The notes under the pieces are model-generated. The model was not told where the DNA came from. It saw nothing but the letters and a program-made list of their open reading frames with translations, and ran no database searches. The position numbers were made by a program, and so were the translations under genes. This document shows positions 44,416 through 52,380 of a DNA stretch of 64,000 bases, one piece after another. The DNA is taken from assembly GCA_964368075.1 (NCBI GenBank), contig CAYJAD010000001.1, positions 62,001-126,000 on the forward strand. Direction: 5' to 3'. Numbering within the stretch: the stretch's first letter is position 1; the number at the start of each line of letters is the position of its first letter. This stretch comes from CAYJAD01 sp964368075. Lineage in GTDB: Bacteria; Desulfobacterota; Desulfovibrionia; Desulfovibrionales; Desulfovibrionaceae.

Positions 44416-44742
44416 TTAGCCACCAAACCTTCCTGAGCCATGCCCCATACGATTTACGTCTGCATTTTCAAAAGAATCCAGCATGTATAAGCGAATCTTA
44501 TTACTTCTCGGAAATTCACGCTTTAGTAAAGTTTTTAACAAACGCTTAACTTTCTCAGCTGTCTGTCCTTCCCAAGATTCCTCATGAAAACCGCGCTCTA
44601 TCACTGTAAAACTGTCATCGCCTGTGCAAACAATGGCCACAGAGCGATTGCGCTTAAATGTTCGCATGTCAAGACATTGGCCTTTTTGAAGCTTGCCGAG
44701 TCGCTCCAGCACAGTGGGAATAATTGTTGTTTTATCATTCAT
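44416..44742 (-). CDS. Small soluble protein of unknown function
   Basis: A 108-residue cytoplasmic protein without signal peptide. Visible features are an RTFKRNRSVAIVCTGDD strand region and a basic helix (VKRLLKTLLKREFPRSNKIRLY). It ends in a Gly-rich RMGHGSGRFGG tail. The ribosome binding site is weak. I do not recognise it. Coding-like composition and the length of the frame support a real gene. Confidence 0.6.
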   Translation of the reverse strand: MNDKTTIIPTVLERLGKLQKGQCLDMRTFKRNRSVAIVCTGDDSFTVIERGFHEESWEGQTAEKVKRLLKTLLKREFPRSNKIRLYMLDSFENADVNRMGHGSGRFGG

Positions 44743-44863
44743 GTTTTTTTACAAATCCTTGCATGACTAACGTCAACGCTTCAAAGACCTTACGCAATGA
44801 ATTACGCAGAGGACTTCACCTATCATACAAGCTCGGTATGCTGAGCACAAGTAAGAACTACAC

Positions 44864-44880
44864 TTTTTCAACAGGCTATT
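44864..44880. repeat. Solitary copy of the palindromic repeat arm
   Basis: TTTTTCAACAGGCTATT, read on the other strand, resembles the arm shared by the elements at 28184, 42500 and 60989. It lies 45 bases beyond the aat stop codon. Confidence 0.3.
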
Positions 44881-44924
44881 ACTACAAAATAGTTTCACCA
44901 TTAAATACAAAACTCTAAGAGGCG

Positions 44925-45704
44925 TTAATCATACTTAAAAAGAGAAAAATTTGCCAACTGGCGTCTATGCAGTGAAGCAGGCGCTAGTGAAGACAGGCCT
45001 TGCCCACCAGCCTCAAGGGCTTGTTTTAAAAGCACTGTAAAATCATCTCGAGAGACAAGACTCGCCCCCATGCGCATCATATGCGCTGTCGCCTGCTGAC
45101 AATCAAGCAAACAAAAATTGTGTTGCTGTAACGTTTGCACCAAGGTTATTAAGGCCATTTTAGAAGCATCTGCTTGAATATGAAACATGGATTCACCAAA
45201 AAAAGCTTTTCCCAAGGCTACGCCATATAATCCACCTATAAGCACATCATCATGCCAGCATTCCACCGAATGCGCATAGCCTGCTTCATGCAAATCTATA
45301 TACGCTTTTTGCATATCGGATGTAATCCATGTGCCGTCTTGCCCCGCACGTGGAACCTTGGCGCATTGTTCAATGACAGAAGCAAAAGCCGTATTAAAAG
45401 TATGACGAAAAGCTGCATTTTTATATTTTCGTGCCAAGCGCTGCGAAACATATAAACCATCGCCCTTACCAGAGGAATCAGTACACATATTTTCTGTGGG
45501 GAAAACGCGCAAAGGAAGAATACAACGTTCGGGTGGTGCCCACCATAAAATAGGCGATTGCGCATCATACCACGGAAAAATACCGCGAGAATACGCTAAA
45601 ACAAGCCTTTCTACACGCAAATCCCCCCCTACAGCCAAAAGCCCTTCAGGGGTGCTGTGATGCAGGGGGGGAAAATACAAAGTAGAGTTTAAGACCAGAG
45701 GCAT
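44925..45704 (-). CDS. aat: Leucyl/phenylalanyl-tRNA-protein transferase
   Basis: A 259-residue enzyme that adds Leu or Phe to proteins with N-terminal Lys or Arg, creating N-degrons for ClpS-ClpAP. Family blocks are LAVGGDLRVERLVLAYSRGIFPWY, WWAPPERCILP, and GGLYGVALGKAFFGESMF with the Asp/Cys-rich CLLDCQQATAHMMRMGA. It overlaps clpA by one base (TGATG), so the two are translationally coupled. It is slightly longer than E. coli Aat (234). Confidence 0.95.
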   Translation of the reverse strand: MPLVLNSTLYFPPLHHSTPEGLLAVGGDLRVERLVLAYSRGIFPWYDAQSPILWWAPPERCILPLRVFPTENMCTDSSGKGDGLYVSQRLARKYKNAAFRHTFNTAFASVIEQCAKVPRAGQDGTWITSDMQKAYIDLHEAGYAHSVECWHDDVLIGGLYGVALGKAFFGESMFHIQADASKMALITLVQTLQQHNFCLLDCQQATAHMMRMGASLVSRDDFTVLLKQALEAGGQGLSSLAPASLHRRQLANFSLFKYD

Positions 45705-47950
45705 CAGCTTTTTCCGTAATGAAAGAGTACCTTATCTTCTTCTACATCCACGGTAACAATACCACCCTTGACGAGCTTGCCAAAGAGCAGTTCTTGTGCC
45801 AAAGCATCTTCTAACTCAGACCGCAATAACCTCTGCAAGGGGCGCGCACCATAAGCGGCATCATAGCCTTTAGTGGCAAACCATGTTCTTGCAGCATCGG
45901 TAAGCTTAATTTTAACCTTTTTGTCTTTTAAAGAGGTGGCAAGCTGCCCTACAAATTTGTCCACTATGTGCGTCATAAGTTCTGGCGTTAGACCTTGGAA
46001 AGGAATAAGTGCGTCTAACCTATTTCGAAATTCAGGAGCAAAAGTTTTTTCCACAGCTTTTAAGCCTTTTTCTGTTACATCTACTGTCTTTAGCTTGGCA
46101 AAACCCAATGAACCAGCATTCATTTCACGCACACCGGCATTAGAGGTCATAATTAAAATGACATTGCGAAAATCTGCTTTACGCCCCGTATTATCTGTTA
46201 GTGTGCCATAGTCCATAACTTGCAAAAGCACACTAAAAATATCAGGGTGGGCTTTTTCAATTTCGTCTAAAAGAACCAGAGAGTACGGTGCTTTGCGAAT
46301 AGCTTCTGTCAACTGTCCGCCTTGATCATAACCCACATAACCGGGAGGTGCCCCAATAAGCCGCGATACAGCATGCTTTTCCATATATTCGCTCATATCA
46401 TAGCGCAAAAACTGCACGCCAAGGCGCTCTGCCAATTGTTTGGCAAGCTCGGTTTTTCCTACCCCTGTGGGGCCATAGAATAAAAAGGAACCCGCTGGCC
46501 TATTTTCTCTATTAATTCCTGCTCGAGCGCGTAAGATGGCTTTAACAGTAAGCCCCACTGCTTGCTCTTGCCCAAAAACCTTTGCGAGAACATCTTGCTC
46601 CAAGGTGGCCAAGCGCTCTCTTTCACGGCCGGACACAGAACGCTCAGGAATGCCGGCCATGCGAGCCACAATGCGCTCAATATCTGACACCGTTACTTTG
46701 GTTTTCTTATGATTCGCCTTTAAGCTTACCGCAGCACCGGCTTCGTCCATAACGTCAATAGCTTTATCGGGCAGCATTTTTTCCTGCACATGCCGTGCAG
46801 AAAGATCTACGGCAGCCTTTAAGGTAGCAGGGGCATACACTACATTATGATGTTCGGCATAACGACTTTGTAAACCTTGTAAGATGGCAAGACATTCATC
46901 AACACTTGGCTCTTTAATATCAATGCGCTGAAAACGACGAGAAAGCGCCCTATCTTTTTCTAGATGATTACGCAATTCTTCATGCGTGGTGGAACCCATA
47001 CAACGAATTTCGCCATTGGCAAGTACAGGCTTTAGCAAATTAGATGCGTCCATGGCGCCGCCAGAGGTGGAACCAGCCCCTACTATGGTATGAATTTCAT
47101 CAATAAACAAAATAGCATGAGGTATTTTTGTAACGGCTGCAATAACATTTTTTAAGCGACCTTCAAAATCTCCCCTATAGCGTGCTCCGGCAAGCAAAGC
47201 GCCCATATCTAAAGCAAAAATTCTTGCTTCTTTAAAAATATCGGGAATTTTTCCTTCCACTATGCGTAAGGCAAGCCCTTCCGCCATGGCAGTTTTACCC
47301 ACACCTGGTTCGCCCACAAAAAGCGGATTATTTTTACGCCGCCGACACAATACTTCAACTATACGATCAAGTTCGCTTTCGCGCCCAACCAAAGGATCTA
47401 CTTTACCTTCTTTGGCCTTGGCTGTTAAATCTACGGTATATTTGCTAAGAGCATCGCCTTGTCCATCGTCTTCATCGCCTTCGCCATGCACTACTTTCTT
47501 CGTACCGCTAGAGCCACTACCTCCACCACCATGGGAAATATACTCTAAAACATCAGCACGACTTACACCTTGTTTTTTTAAATAAAAACTCGCATAAGCT
47601 TCGTCTTCTTCCATGATGGCAGCAAGCACATCTCCCAATTCTACCAATTCGCGCCCTGCAGCTCTAATTTGACGTAAAGAATTGCCAAGAACCCGCTGCA
47701 CGCTTTCTGTTTGCATTATTTCTTCACTGGCTTCATCAACGCGAGTTTCCATATGAAAAGCAAAAAAGCCTTCCAATTGTTCACGCAAAACAGCAGGGCT
47801 AGCCCCGCAGCCTTCCAGCAAAATACGCCCTTTAGACTCTATGGCCATGGCGTATAACAAATGTTCCAAAGTTAAAAATTCATGTCGCCGTCTTTGCACG
47901 TCTTGCAAAGCCACATGTAAAATTTTTTGTAAATCTCTACCAAGCATCAT
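45704..47950 (-). CDS. clpA: ATP-dependent Clp protease ATP-binding subunit ClpA
   Basis: A 748-residue AAA+ unfoldase that feeds substrates to ClpP and receives N-degrons from ClpS. The N-domain is residues 1-140, then a flexible Gly- and Asp-rich linker (about 140-165). The first AAA module has GEPGVGKT and FIDEIHTIVGAG. The second has GPTGVGKTE and LLDEIEKAHPDIF. It lacks the ClpB middle coiled coil, which separates it from that protein. clpS lies 87 bases upstream and aat directly downstream. clpP is not in the window. Confidence 0.95.
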   Translation of the reverse strand: MMLGRDLQKILHVALQDVQRRRHEFLTLEHLLYAMAIESKGRILLEGCGASPAVLREQLEGFFAFHMETRVDEASEEIMQTESVQRVLGNSLRQIRAAGRELVELGDVLAAIMEEDEAYASFYLKKQGVSRADVLEYISHGGGGSGSSGTKKVVHGEGDEDDGQGDALSKYTVDLTAKAKEGKVDPLVGRESELDRIVEVLCRRRKNNPLFVGEPGVGKTAMAEGLALRIVEGKIPDIFKEARIFALDMGALLAGARYRGDFEGRLKNVIAAVTKIPHAILFIDEIHTIVGAGSTSGGAMDASNLLKPVLANGEIRCMGSTTHEELRNHLEKDRALSRRFQRIDIKEPSVDECLAILQGLQSRYAEHHNVVYAPATLKAAVDLSARHVQEKMLPDKAIDVMDEAGAAVSLKANHKKTKVTVSDIERIVARMAGIPERSVSGRERERLATLEQDVLAKVFGQEQAVGLTVKAILRARAGINRENRPAGSFLFYGPTGVGKTELAKQLAERLGVQFLRYDMSEYMEKHAVSRLIGAPPGYVGYDQGGQLTEAIRKAPYSLVLLDEIEKAHPDIFSVLLQVMDYGTLTDNTGRKADFRNVILIMTSNAGVREMNAGSLGFAKLKTVDVTEKGLKAVEKTFAPEFRNRLDALIPFQGLTPELMTHIVDKFVGQLATSLKDKKVKIKLTDAARTWFATKGYDAAYGARPLQRLLRSELEDALAQELLFGKLVKGGIVTVDVEEDKVLFHYGKS

Positions 47951-48037
47951 GGTATCTCCTACGTGTTATGGTCAGTACCTAACACGAATATATGTAAACT
48001 GCTGTATAGCATACAATAACATATTGCCTTAAAAAAA

Positions 48038-48355
48038 TTAGTCAACTCTTTCAGAAGTACATAACAGTGGAAAACCGGCCTCTCGAGCCAAAATGCGCAC
48101 CTGAGCAACTTTTGTTTCTGCGATTTCACGCGTATATACACCGCACAGACCTATACCACGTTCATGGACAGACAACATAATTTCTGTGGCATCGTCCATG
48201 CTTTTACGAAAAACCGTCATAAGTATATGCACTACAAAATCCATACTCGTATAATCATCATTATGCAAGAGAACCTTATACATACGAGGCTCACGCACTT
48301 CTTCTTCTAAAAGTATATCATCTTCATGCTGCGTATCAAAATGCGTTTTTGCCAT
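48038..48355 (-). CDS. clpS: ClpS adaptor protein
   Basis: A 105-residue adaptor that binds N-terminal Phe, Leu, Trp or Tyr and delivers substrates to ClpA. I start at ATG 48355, behind AAAGGAG. The conserved core has MYKVLLHNDDYTSMDFVVHIL, the Asn-Asp pair that contacts the N-degron, and a later VHERGIGLCGVYTREIAETK. The N-terminal 30 residues are acidic and flexible, needed for hand-over to ClpA. clpA follows directly. Confidence 0.96.
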   Translation of the reverse strand: MAKTHFDTQHEDDILLEEEVREPRMYKVLLHNDDYTSMDFVVHILMTVFRKSMDDATEIMLSVHERGIGLCGVYTREIAETKVAQVRILAREAGFPLLCTSERVD

Positions 48356-48446
48356 GTACATTCTCCTTTTATCCATGCCACTATAGACTGATAATCTTTA
48401 CACAAAAATTTGTAATTTTGCGGCACTACCTAATGCAATAAAAATT

Positions 48447-49811
48447 TTACGACCGTTTTGCAGAAAAAAGCATTTGCTGTAATTGCATCACGGTACTAAT
48501 GCCGCTATTTTCGATATCTGGTTGAATGATGGGCTTATACCCTAAACGTGAAGCTTGTCCATAACGTATTTCTTGAGCAGAAACAGGGCGAATTTGCCCA
48601 TTTAAATCAACTTCCCCCCAAAGCACCGCTCTTTCTGGTAAGGGAATATCATAAAAAGAAGAAAGCACCGCCGCCACTAAAGCCACATCCATACCAGGAT
48701 CAGCAAGGCGCATGCCGCCGCCCACCTTGGCATAAATATCAACTTGCCCAAAATTTAGCTTTAAGCGTTTTTCCAAAACCGCCAGCAAAAGATGTAACCT
48801 GTTGGTATCAAATCCTAAGCCTGTACGCCGTGGAATAGCTAAATACGAACGCGTAACCAAGGCTTGCACTTCAACAGCCAGCGGTCTGTGCCCATCTACC
48901 GCCATAACCACTGCGGTACCACTTAGAGAAGCATTGCGCGCACCCAAGAAATAGGTAGAAGGATCTGCTATAATTTCCATACCCTTTTGAGCCATATGAA
49001 AAACAAGCAATTCTTCATTGGGGCCAAAACGATTTTTAAAAACACGCAGAAGGCGAAACATTTGGCGGCGATCACCTTCTAAAGAAATAACCGTATCCAC
49101 CATATGTTCCAAAAGGCGAGGACCGGCCAAATTACCTTCTTTAGTTACGTGCCCCACTAAAATTAAGCTTACGCCAGAAAGTCGGCAACGCTCCAATAAA
49201 TCTGTGGCTACGGCGCGCACTTGGCTTACATTACCGGGAAGCCCTTCAGCTTCTAAAGAAGAAAGAGTTTGTACAGAGTCAACAATAAGGAGGGAGGGGG
49301 GGGAAACTTGGCCTTGAGCATCTAAAACACCGTGCAAATCTTCCACAGAAGTAGTGGCCATGGCTAACAGATTTTCGTGTAAAACACCTAAGCGTTGTCC
49401 ACGACCTTTAATTTGTGGTAAGGATTCCTCACCACTGGCATAAACAACTTTACGGCCAGAGGCCGCCACTGCCCCAGCCACTTGTAAAAGCAAGGTTGAC
49501 TTTCCTATGCCGGGTTCACCGCCCACAAGAATAGCAGCGCCGGGCACAAATCCCTGCCCTAAAACTCTATCAAGGGCATCAAGGCCAGTACCAAAAGCTT
49601 CGTGCCCAGTGTCACTCACATCCCCTAAAGGAATGGGGCCTGAGGCAATAGCGCCTAAAGGTTTTCCGTGCCTCTTACTGCTTCCTTTGACAGCACTTTG
49701 CATAGACTGCAAAGTATTCCATTCTTGGCAACTGGGGCATTTACCATGCCATTGGGCAGATTGTGCACCGCACGCAGTGCATTGATATACTTCACGTATT
49801 TTTGCTGTCAT
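48447..49811 (-). CDS. radA: DNA repair protein RadA
   Basis: A 454-residue RecA-like branch migration ATPase. The N-terminal zinc finger is Cys11, 14, 25 and 28. Walker A is GGEPGIGKS at 97-105. The RadA-specific KNRFG motif occurs in LLRVFKNRFGPNEE. The C-terminal Lon-like domain starts about 320 and contains GEVDLNGQIRPV. The length is standard. It is 91 bases upstream of clpS on the same strand and could be co-transcribed. Confidence 0.96.
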   Translation of the reverse strand: MTAKIREVYQCTACGAQSAQWHGKCPSCQEWNTLQSMQSAVKGSSKRHGKPLGAIASGPIPLGDVSDTGHEAFGTGLDALDRVLGQGFVPGAAILVGGEPGIGKSTLLLQVAGAVAASGRKVVYASGEESLPQIKGRGQRLGVLHENLLAMATTSVEDLHGVLDAQGQVSPPSLLIVDSVQTLSSLEAEGLPGNVSQVRAVATDLLERCRLSGVSLILVGHVTKEGNLAGPRLLEHMVDTVISLEGDRRQMFRLLRVFKNRFGPNEELLVFHMAQKGMEIIADPSTYFLGARNASLSGTAVVMAVDGHRPLAVEVQALVTRSYLAIPRRTGLGFDTNRLHLLLAVLEKRLKLNFGQVDIYAKVGGGMRLADPGMDVALVAAVLSSFYDIPLPERAVLWGEVDLNGQIRPVSAQEIRYGQASRLGYKPIIQPDIENSGISTVMQLQQMLFSAKRS

Positions 49812-49913
49812 TTATTATTTTTTCACATCTTTAACGAAAAAATTTTACACTAAATTCTGCCTTTTCATGTATGACATAATATTGACGCCTGTTACACAAG
49901 CACAACTCTCAGT

Positions 49914-50010
49914 AAAGTCTGCATAGCCTTCATTCTTAATGTTAAGCTACGTAGCCCGCCAAAGAGCGCTTACTCCTCAGCACATCGCGTATGAAAACCG
50001 TGCAGACTTT
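49914..50010. repeat. Inverted repeat between the zinc-ribbon and radA genes
   Basis: AAAGTCTGCA at 49914-49923 is exactly complementary to TGCAGACTTT at 50001-50010, with a 77-base interval. The right arm is followed by TTT. On the minus strand it follows the stop of the zinc-ribbon gene and precedes the radA start. I see no ORF inside. Confidence 0.5.
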
Positions 50011-50021
50011 TTTGCTGACAA

Positions 50022-50804
50022 TTAATTTTTCTTTACATCTTTGGCAGAAAAAACTTTGACGCCAAACTCTGTTACTTCAGCCGGTGGATTATAAAAAAGC
50101 ACCATAAAAGGAACTTCGCCACCACTGGGTACATTGGTATTTTTAGTTAAAATTTCAATTTCATTGTGTAAGAAAGATTCTAACTCTTCTTTGCCAAGTA
50201 CCTGCAATTGGAACAAAGAAAGAGCAGTACCTGCCAATTGTTTTTTAGATGCAAGTACGGTTTTATCTGCGGCATAAATGGCTGCTTCCACTTCTATAAG
50301 CTCTTTAGGAATGGGGAAATCATTTACCATTTTACCTTCTACCACAAAAATACTGCCAATTTTTTCATTTTTGACATAATATTGACGCACATCGCGCATG
50401 GTAATAAGTTCTATGCTTTTAGATACTTGCACATTGGCTGTTTCTGTACTTGGTGATTTCGTATCAAAATACCACCAAGCACCAACACCACCGCCAATAC
50501 AGAGCAACAGGATAAATATACTTATGAAAATCTTACCCTTGCTCTTTGAACCTTCTTTTTTCTTTCCGCCTGTAGGTGGGGAATCAAGGTCTAAATCTGC
50601 CCCTGCATCGCTTGAAGTTGGTGCTTCCATAGCAGTGGGAGGCGCAGATACAGCAGCACTCTGAGTATGAGAAACCGCTGCCGTGGCAGGGTCTTCATAC
50701 CGAAAAACATGCTTACATACTGAACAACGTAATTTTACATTGGGGCGTACGGCAGCATCGGGAATATGAAACCTACTTTGACACTGGGGGCATTGTACTT
50801 CCAC
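50022..50804 (-). CDS. MJ0042-type zinc-ribbon membrane protein
   Basis: A 260-residue protein starting at GTG 50804, six bases after CAGGAG; a TTG at 50819 is less likely. The N-terminal zinc ribbon has two CxxC pairs (CPQC and CSVC). A Ser/Ala/Asp-rich linker and a single membrane helix (about 95-115) follow, then a periplasmic domain resembling DUF3426, with an EVEAAIYAADKTVLASKK block. Family members combine cytoplasmic metal binding with a periplasmic domain; the function is not known. It ends the metH-tlpA-GNAT-hpt-zinc ribbon unit. Confidence 0.82.
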   Translation of the reverse strand: MEVQCPQCQSRFHIPDAAVRPNVKLRCSVCKHVFRYEDPATAAVSHTQSAAVSAPPTAMEAPTSSDAGADLDLDSPPTGGKKKEGSKSKGKIFISIFILLLCIGGGVGAWWYFDTKSPSTETANVQVSKSIELITMRDVRQYYVKNEKIGSIFVVEGKMVNDFPIPKELIEVEAAIYAADKTVLASKKQLAGTALSLFQLQVLGKEELESFLHNEIEILTKNTNVPSGGEVPFMVLFYNPPAEVTEFGVKVFSAKDVKKN

Positions 50805-50836
50805 GCTACACTCCTGCAAAGCTTCTTTATAAACGT

Positions 50837-51367
50837 CTATTTAAAGTCTAGTATACAAATTTCTGGCAAATGTCTATATTTCTCTGCAAAATCTAGACCA
50901 TACCCTACAACAAAACCTTCCTCAATAGTAAAAGCTACAAAATCAAAATCCACTTTTACCTCTCGGCGCTCCTTTTTATTTAAAAGCACAGCTGTGCGTA
51001 ATGTCTTTGCACCGCGCTTGGAAAAAACTTCATACAAGTATTGCAAGCTGTGGCCTGTATCTACAATGTCTTCCACAAGAAGCACATGTTTTCCCTGTAT
51101 ACCAATTTCCACATCTTTATTCATTACAATAGAATGCGAAGAACTATCAGAGTAGCCATAGCTTGAAACGCGCACAAAATCTAATTCCACTTCCCTACTT
51201 TTTATACTGCGCACAAGATCCGCATAAAAAATGCATGCGCCTTTCAGCACACCCACTATAACAAGCGGCTCATCCCCATAGACAGCGTCAATTTCCCTGC
51301 CAAGTTCTTTAACACGTGCAGATATTTCTTCAGCACTAAAAATAGGGCGAATTTCTTTTACTTGCAT
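50837..51367 (-). CDS. hpt: Hypoxanthine phosphoribosyltransferase
   Basis: A 176-residue purine salvage enzyme forming IMP or GMP from hypoxanthine or guanine and PRPP. The PRPP motif VLLVEDIVDTGHSL is at about 96-109, and the flexible loop has SSYGYSDSS. The base-specific VGYGLDFAEKYRHLPEI block is near the C-terminus. The length is standard. It follows the GNAT gene by nine bases in the metH operon. Confidence 0.95.
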   Translation of the reverse strand: MQVKEIRPIFSAEEISARVKELGREIDAVYGDEPLVIVGVLKGACIFYADLVRSIKSREVELDFVRVSSYGYSDSSSHSIVMNKDVEIGIQGKHVLLVEDIVDTGHSLQYLYEVFSKRGAKTLRTAVLLNKKERREVKVDFDFVAFTIEEGFVVGYGLDFAEKYRHLPEICILDFK

Positions 51368-51376
51368 ATTTTCCCC

Positions 51377-51841
51377 TTAAAGATCTAAAAAAACAGCTGT
51401 TTCATCACAGTCAGGATATTTGGGACAATGCACACAGTCAGCCCAAATTTTTTGCGGCAAAACATCTTTATCTACAATGGTGAAGCCCAAGCTTACAAAA
51501 AAAGCTTCTTGATAGGTTAAAGAAAAAACTTTATTTATTTTTAGTTCTTTACAGTCTTCTAAACAGTGCTCCACCATGCGACGCCCAAGCCCACGTCGGC
51601 GCAAAGAATCTTTCACCACCAGGGAACAAATTTCAGCTAAATTGTCCCATGTGGGTGCAAGCGCACAACAGGCCACCACCTCTTTATTCGGTGTTTCCGC
51701 CACATAAAAATCACGTATATGCCTGTATAAATGACTCAACGCCCGCGGTAAAAGAAGACCTTGCTTTGCACAGTCCATAAGCATCATATGAATATCTTTA
51801 ACATCTTCCATATGCGCACGACGAATGGTAAAATCCTGCAT
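51377..51841 (-). CDS. GNAT acetyltransferase, probably short N-acetylglutamate synthase
   Basis: A 154-residue GNAT-fold enzyme. The acetyl-CoA loop is RRRGLGRRM at about 81-89. The C-terminus has PQKIWADCVHCPKYPDCDETAV, where a cluster of Cys residues recalls the short ArgA-type acetylglutamate synthases of deltaproteobacterial lineages. That assignment comes from memory of that motif and is moderate in strength. It overlaps neither neighbour and is spaced two bases from tlpA and nine from hpt. Confidence 0.75.
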   Translation of the reverse strand: MQDFTIRRAHMEDVKDIHMMLMDCAKQGLLLPRALSHLYRHIRDFYVAETPNKEVVACCALAPTWDNLAEICSLVVKDSLRRRGLGRRMVEHCLEDCKELKINKVFSLTYQEAFFVSLGFTIVDKDVLPQKIWADCVHCPKYPDCDETAVFLDL

Positions 51842-51843
51842 AG

Positions 51844-52353
51844 TTATTTTTTCTCCAACAATGTATCAAAAAACTTATTCAACTCTTTTTCACTCACATA
51901 ACCGCCTTCATTGGCCACATTTTCACCATTTTTATCAAAAACAGCATTATGCGGAATGGAAGTTACTCCAAAAAGTTCTTGTATCTCAGCATCGGCCAAA
52001 AAAACGTCATACTGCATTTTATATTCTTTTATAAAATCAGGAAGCAAAGCCGGATTTTTATCAAAAGAAAGCCCCACGATAACGACATCCTTACTGCGTT
52101 TTTCCGCTATAGACACAAGACCGGGGATTTCTTCCTTACAGGGGGGGCACCATGTGGCAAAAAAGTTCACCAGCACAATTTTCCCTTTATTTTGCTCTAT
52201 TAACTTTAATAAACCATCTTTATTTATATTTTTCACAGCTTTTTGTGAATTGTTCGTCGCATCGGCAAGCAAAATGCCTTGTGCAGATGCAGCAGATATA
52301 GCAAAAAAAACACACAAACAAAGAACACTTGTCTGTAATAGAATTCGTTTCAT
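51844..52353 (-). CDS. TlpA/ResA-like thioredoxin-fold protein
   Basis: A 169-residue exported thiol-disulfide oxidoreductase. A signal peptide (about 24 residues, ending ASA) is followed by the thioredoxin-like fold with the active-site CPPC in FFATWCPPCKEEI. A conserved cis-Pro region (GVTSIPHNAVFDKNG) follows. Proteins of this type reduce periplasmic thiols, for example for cytochrome c maturation, but the partner here is unknown. It lies 27 bases downstream of metH in the same orientation. Confidence 0.9.
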   Translation of the reverse strand: MKRILLQTSVLCLCVFFAISAASAQGILLADATNNSQKAVKNINKDGLLKLIEQNKGKIVLVNFFATWCPPCKEEIPGLVSIAEKRSKDVVIVGLSFDKNPALLPDFIKEYKMQYDVFLADAEIQELFGVTSIPHNAVFDKNGENVANEGGYVSEKELNKFFDTLLEKK

Positions 52354-52380
52354 AGTAGTATCCTTTTTGGCATAATAGCC

